From Marasmius tenuissimus (Eukaryota; Basidiomycota; Agaricomycetes; Agaricales; Marasmiaceae): a stretch of 64,000 nt of DNA. The stretch is taken from NCBI GenBank assembly GCA_029532415.1, contig JAQOTA010000042.1, forward strand, positions 682,001 to 746,000, in the 5' to 3' direction. Every line of letters begins with the position of its first letter. The first letter of the stretch is position 1. The notes beneath the pieces were generated by a model, which did no database searches, was not told the DNA's origin, and saw only the letters and a list, made by a program, of their open reading frames with translations. The position numbers were made by a program, and so were the translations under genes. Below are positions 59,561 through 64,000 of the stretch, piece by piece.

Positions 59561-60230
59561 CTCCTAGCGTCAAATTTATAGCCTTTTGAGAGACGGATGG
59601 CACAATCACGAGGAAAAGGATATATGGAATATATTTCTAGGAAGGGGGCGGCGCGGTTGAAGAACTGGGAGTCGAGACAACACCACTCTAAATTTAGCAT
59701 CCTTCGACCAAAACCTCTTCCAAACCACTTTGAACCTCTTGAACCTCTTCTCAAACACCTCCAAATCCACCTCAATTCACCTTTAAACCTGCCTCTACCT
59801 TCACCGAAGAGTGGCCGAAACATCTTCGAAGACGCCGATCTCGCCATCCTTGTACCGCCACCCATTTTTCTATATATCGACAAACCGCAGAATGTCGCAT
59901 CCATCTCCCAAAGGGCTGTGATAAGGTGTTGGACCTGTTCAACCACTCCACTCGCGTGTCGACCAGCGTTGGTTTACCCAGGAGTCAATTTGTACGTTTT
60001 TTCGACTTAAGATTGACGAAACCTTGACTACCTCTTTAGTACTAGTATCTCTTGGCTCTCTACCGGAAAGTAACTCGAAATATCAGGCTCGAGTCTAGAA
60101 CTTGTACGTTTCCTTACCAAGAAATAATGCTGCCTTTGCAGATCGCTTCGGCTTCGGGTATGTTTCGTGATTCAACATTCCTCAGTGTTTTTCACGCGTA
60201 GCAAAGTCCATTTATCTTCTCGTGCACTTG
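59560..60230. repeat. Flank shared with 4450-4600 and 5500-5720
   Basis: CATCTCAGTCCAGTACAGCT then CCTAGCGTC is repeated at 5515 (CATCTCAGTCCGGTACAGCT) and 4450. The segment CAACCACTCC followed by GACCAGCGTTG is also repeated near 5570. No gene is recognised. Confidence 0.5.
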
Positions 60231-62220
60231 AATTCTATCTCTGTAGTATTTTACGAGGGAACATGAGTTTCTATGAAGGTCCGCTGGACAAGCCCTCGCT
60301 CAATGCCGACCTCTCCTCATCCTCGATGTCGCGGTCAGGATATAAGACTGGTGTGTTGGTACGGTGCACTGGATTCCTTCTCTCGATACAATCCATGTGT
60401 TAGCTATTGATGGGACCAAATTTTGCCGTGACTCCCAGCGGTTGACTGTATATCCACAAGACCTTGTAAAAATGCTGGATAGACAGTGATACTGGCTGCT
60501 CATCATTGTCAACAAGCTCCTTCCTGGCTTTTCCAGTCCTTTGCTACGTCTCTCACTGTATCTGGAGCCGTCGTCTCAGGTTCAACCGTAATAGCTGTTA
60601 GACCTAGTCATTCTGAGGCTACATCTTCATTTCTTTAACAAACACCGAGCTGTATGTCTCGTCGGGTACTCGTCGGTCTATGCGATGTTGACGACTTGTA
60701 TTGTGGTTTGCAATAGGAATCCCGTCAACTCGCAAAATTCATCAAAAAGCTCGACTCATCGTCTCCCACGGTCTGATCAACACCGTTTCAGCCGCCCGGA
60801 TGTTATGGGATTTCTATGATGCGTGCACTATTCTCCTCCACTGTCAACATCACGCCCAGCTAGTGTAGGTTTAGCCTATCTACCACAATGTACTTCAAGG
60901 AAAAGGAGAGAAAAGCGCTGTCATCTTCCGTTGCCCCAGATATACTTCACTACACGCAGTCGCCCATGGTTCTGTGTCGCGGCATTCAGCTTAAACAGAG
61001 TCCTCGATACATTTTGAAAAATTCGCTCTAACAACATCCAAGCATAGCCATAAATGTCAAGAACAAATGGAATGAGCTAGCCCAGTCAAGAGCAGGCGAA
61101 TAGTACGTGTGGTATTGCTATACTTTTACATCCCAGCTGATCGGAACTTTTGTTAGGATACATCCGCCATTATCTTCAGCCAACAGCAAGCATCTATGGC
61201 GCTTGCAATGATCATGCCTTGCTTTTCAAGGTCCTCAGGGTTGTTTGGATGGTACCCAGAACACAAAGGTGAACTCAAGTGGTGCGCAATCCACGCAATC
61301 GTATCATTCTACATTATTTTGAGATATCGGTGGTTCATGCTCATTCTCTTCCAGCGTTCGGTCGACTCCACACGTCCTTACCGGTCTAGAGCGTCCATAG
61401 TTGATACTGCACTACACAGAACCAGGCAGAATCAGGGCCTCATTGCCGATGAGTAGAGTGTTAGCGACATATGTTCTTTTAGAGATGAACACCACGGCTT
61501 GAACCTTGACCATATTCTTATCGTTCCCAACACCCAATGGTGCTCATGAGGCAGCCTACCGAACCATTCATTGGCCGCCCAAATTACGCTCACTTCTTAT
61601 ACCAGATTCTCAGGTACGTGTGCGCTATTCCATTGACGTCGTTTTCCGTGCTAATTAAAGTACCTTCCGATAAGCTAATAACAACTCAGAGTACACCATA
61701 ATGTGATGCTTCAAGTTGTGCCGGAGAGAATTGGATGGAGAGAAATCGCGTTGGCCTCATATCCAACGCGCTCGGATGGGTACCACAATTGTATTTCATC
61801 CTCGGTGTACCGTGTATATCCCCTAGCCATCGGCGACCTATGACGTACCGTTATCGATCATGTTTGTGGTCGCTATGTCGACATCGACACTCGAGTGCTT
61901 TCATTCTCGTCGTTAGTTTAGAGGGGAACATAAGCACTCGACTAGACCTCGTGTACTCTTCCCGCTCGTGAGGATTGCTTCAAATCCCCGAATAACAACT
62001 CGCCATGATGGGCTGCTCGTCTCTCTCACATACCAGCCTCTGAGTGGTCATAGTGATAAATTTTATTGCTACGACTCGGAGCTGCTGCGCACGCACTGTC
62101 AAAAAAGCAGCCACTGACGTTCAGTTTAAGCCGAATTGTTCACTGGAGAATAAATTAACGGTCTTTAAAATAATACAAAGAGTGGTTTGTAAGGAAACGA
62201 GAGCAAGTACACGTTTGTAT
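60230..62220. repeat. Duplicated flank, partner of 5200-6930
   Basis: The landmarks of the 5200-6930 entry appear in the same order, ending with TACACGTTTGTATTCTACAA, which joins the 3-prime end of copy E exactly as TACACATTTATATTCTACAA joins copy B. Confidence 0.65.
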
Positions 62221-62221
62221 T

Positions 62222-64000
62222 CTACAAATCCTGAGTGTCAACTAGATCCCATTCATCCGGAACATCAGTGGGGCCTCTCGAGTTTACAATCTCGGAATTC
62301 CTCTTCTGCTTAGGCTTAGGAGAAGCGGCTAACAACAGCTTTTCAGAACCGGTACATATAGATAATCGTGAAATATTCGTACTGTTCTTCCTCGTCCAAA
62401 GCCCGAAGCCTTTGACCAGGATCGCAGGGATTAAACATTTCTCCTTATGCATGACTTCGGATTGTGTAGGTGTATTGATGAGTGAGAACGTTGATGGGGA
62501 AGCGAGTTGAGAACTCGAGGGGGACGGCTCTTCATCACCCGAGTCTTCATCATCCGAGTCTTCAAGCTCAGTAATCCTTCTATCATGAGGATCACCTGGG
62601 GCAAGCATCAGGTTGTATTGGAGATAGAATAAAAGCAACACACACCTCGTATCAATGCGGGATAGCCGTGATTGCGAGCATATTGCTTACCATTGGACTC
62701 GTAGCCTTTCTTGTGCAGATATGTTTTAGCAAGTTCGTACTCGTCCTCACTCCACCATGATCCGATCCACTTGCTAACTTTTAGCTTAGGTATCCCATAT
62801 TTCTCCCAATCCTTCTTTGGAATGGTGACCTTCCCTTCCAGGTCCGATGTCCAGTAGAACAGAGGATCGGGCAAGGGAGCTTGTACACAGTACATTCCAT
62901 TGATGTGCTCGACACAGAGAGGTAGAACAAAGAGGTAGGCACGGGGAGATAATGTGTGGTTATAGGGAAATTTGCCGGTGAGGGTGAATCCCACTTCATC
63001 AATGAGGTCTGGATATGGATATCAGATTGAGGTGAACATTTAAAAATAAATAAACAAAAACTCACAGACGTTGCAATCAGCCATTGAGGAATCATGCTGA
63101 CTGAGATAGGCCCCCCGGAGTCGATCTTGGTCCTTCAACGGAAGGCGCAATGAGAAGCGTAGATTGATTCGAGCCTCGTGGATGTTGGACGATTGAAAGT
63201 CCACCCGTGAATAGACTGCATTGCTCAGTAGAATATTGGATGAGGAGATGGATGTGGGCACACCTTTTCCAGAGTAACTTGCCTTGATGTTGTGGCTGCG
63301 AGACTCAAAGTGCCATTCGGGAGGCGAAGTGGAAGGGAAGTGAGCAAGAACCTCACCGTACCTCCCGACAACCGCACCAAAGGTCAGGAGGCCGTGTGGT
63401 GCATACTTTGACGGGTCAAGTCTCCACGTATTCCCCAAAGATGCAACCCAGTTCAACAGGCTACCGAAAGTGCGGTCGAGATAGGCGGTGATGTCATCAA
63501 CATCGAGTTGGGGACGAGTTCCTTGGGGAAGCGGGGTGAATGGGGAGTCGGAATTGTCACCCTCCCATTGTTCGATGGAGGTGGAAGCCGGGTCATAGAG
63601 CCAAGATCCGGCATTGAAATCGAATGTCCAGTCGGACTCGTCGTCTGAAACCTGGTGTGCTATATTTAGCCAGGCACCACTAAACACAGCCAACTCACCG
63701 GAACTGCCAGAGACTCATCGGCACGGAGGGCTCGGATTGCGAGGTTCTGAAGACACTGTCAGTAGGGGATAGATAGAAGAGTGATAGCGGTACGTGTGTA
63801 TATTCAAGGTAGATATAAACCAATCCATCTTCGGGATATCGCCCAAAAAGCTCTGATGCATTGGCCAGCTCTGCAACCCAGCCCAGTCAACCAACTTCGA
63901 TAATTGGTCTAGCGGAAACCATCGTACCTGCGTGCATAATAAAAGTTGGCATCTCTGACAACACCAGTCCCAACATCTGAGTCAAATGCCGTGGTCTAGA
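62222..64000 (-). CDS. Copy E of the repeated gene family, 5-prime end outside the window
   Basis: Exons that join in phase are 62222-62595, 62646-63008, 63066-63215, 63264-63651, 63699-63755, 63794-63870 and 63928 onward, all with GT..AG introns. From the upstream end the protein runs LTQMLGLVLSEMPTFIMHA, ELANASELFGRYPEDGLVYI, CLQNLAIRALRADESLAVP, VSDDESDWTFDFNAGSWLYD. It continues through DDITAYLDRTFGSLL, RINLRFSLRLPLKDQDRLRG, AYLFVLPLCVEHINGMYC, a W-rich patch KWIGSWWSEDEY and ARNHGYPALIRG. The acidic linker SDDEDSGDEEPSPSSS and the tail VPDEWDLVDTQDL finish it. No break is seen, so this is the best-preserved C-terminal half. No enzyme motif is evident. The N-terminal exons would lie beyond base 64000. 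Confidence 0.72.

Noticed and set aside
1..64000. CRISPR array, rRNA genes or bacterial-type operons
   Set aside because: No regularly spaced identical repeats, no rRNA landmarks, and intron-containing genes throughout.

Overview
The window looks like a gene-poor, repeat-dense stretch of a filamentous basidiomycete (Agaricomycete) nuclear genome. The evidence is many short GT..AG introns of about 50 to 60 bases, fungal multi-pass membrane-protein families, a RecQ-like helicase with the Agaricomycete-type motif ATGDGKS, a DUF6589 protein, Ty3/gypsy chromovirus debris, LTR footprints and MITEs. A Rhizoctonia/Ceratobasidium-like source is my impression from the protein families and cannot be proved from the sequence alone. 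There are no bacterial operons, rRNA genes or CRISPR arrays.

The backbone is a dispersed family of one intron-rich gene of unknown function. Six copies all lie on the minus strand: A 1-1425 (cut by the window edge), B 6939-10872, C 16696-18687, D 34664-36799, F 44484-46799 and E 62222-64000 (cut by the other edge). Between them lie recurring flanks and a decayed, probably membrane-protein block (about 2100-4500, 19560-23200 and 58100-59560), plus a second flank (5200-6930 and 60230-62220). The order gene / flank / decayed block / flank / gene repeats, so the locus grew by segmental duplication. Copies A and E are collinear without net gap over 1320 bases, 62,680 bases apart.

Into this backbone several mobile elements have inserted, and the paralogous copies supply the empty sites. 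Copy B is split by a 2.1-kb terminal-inverted-repeat element (7945-10073) with an imperfect 8-9 bp target duplication and GTACGCTA-type subterminal repeats. That element carries a 721-bp solo LTR (8567-9287) with a perfect 5-bp duplication TCAAT. Copy C is split by a 300-bp MITE (17343-17642) with CACTG termini and a 3-bp duplication. Relatives sit at 4610-4908, 40616-40755 and 44349-44483. A second CACTG group is at 47628-47821 and 14139-15338, the latter nested inside another palindromic element at 13989-15429.

The most unusual section is 23.6-34.2 kb: a RecQ-like helicase gene (plus strand) facing a DUF6589 gene (minus strand), followed by a Ulp1/C48-type cysteine protease gene (minus strand). 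All three are damaged by frameshifts, stops or loss of a catalytic segment, and a degenerate GAAGGCCAGGTGAAGG-type repeat tract splits the DUF6589 gene. The cassette sits where the flank 2 segment would be expected between copies C and D, so I read it as a dead multi-gene mobile element or co-inherited selfish cassette. That reading is inference.

Other coding content is two members of one seven-helix membrane family (12269-13733 minus; 38178-39584 plus, decayed), one DUF6534-like membrane protein (50307-52540 minus), a possible two-frame gene relic at 41844-42413, and a chromodomain tail of a Ty3/gypsy polyprotein with its adjoining LTR (56940-57740). Long stretches such as 15440-16690, 36800-38170, 39600-40600, 43000-44340 and 53400-56380 show nothing I can name.
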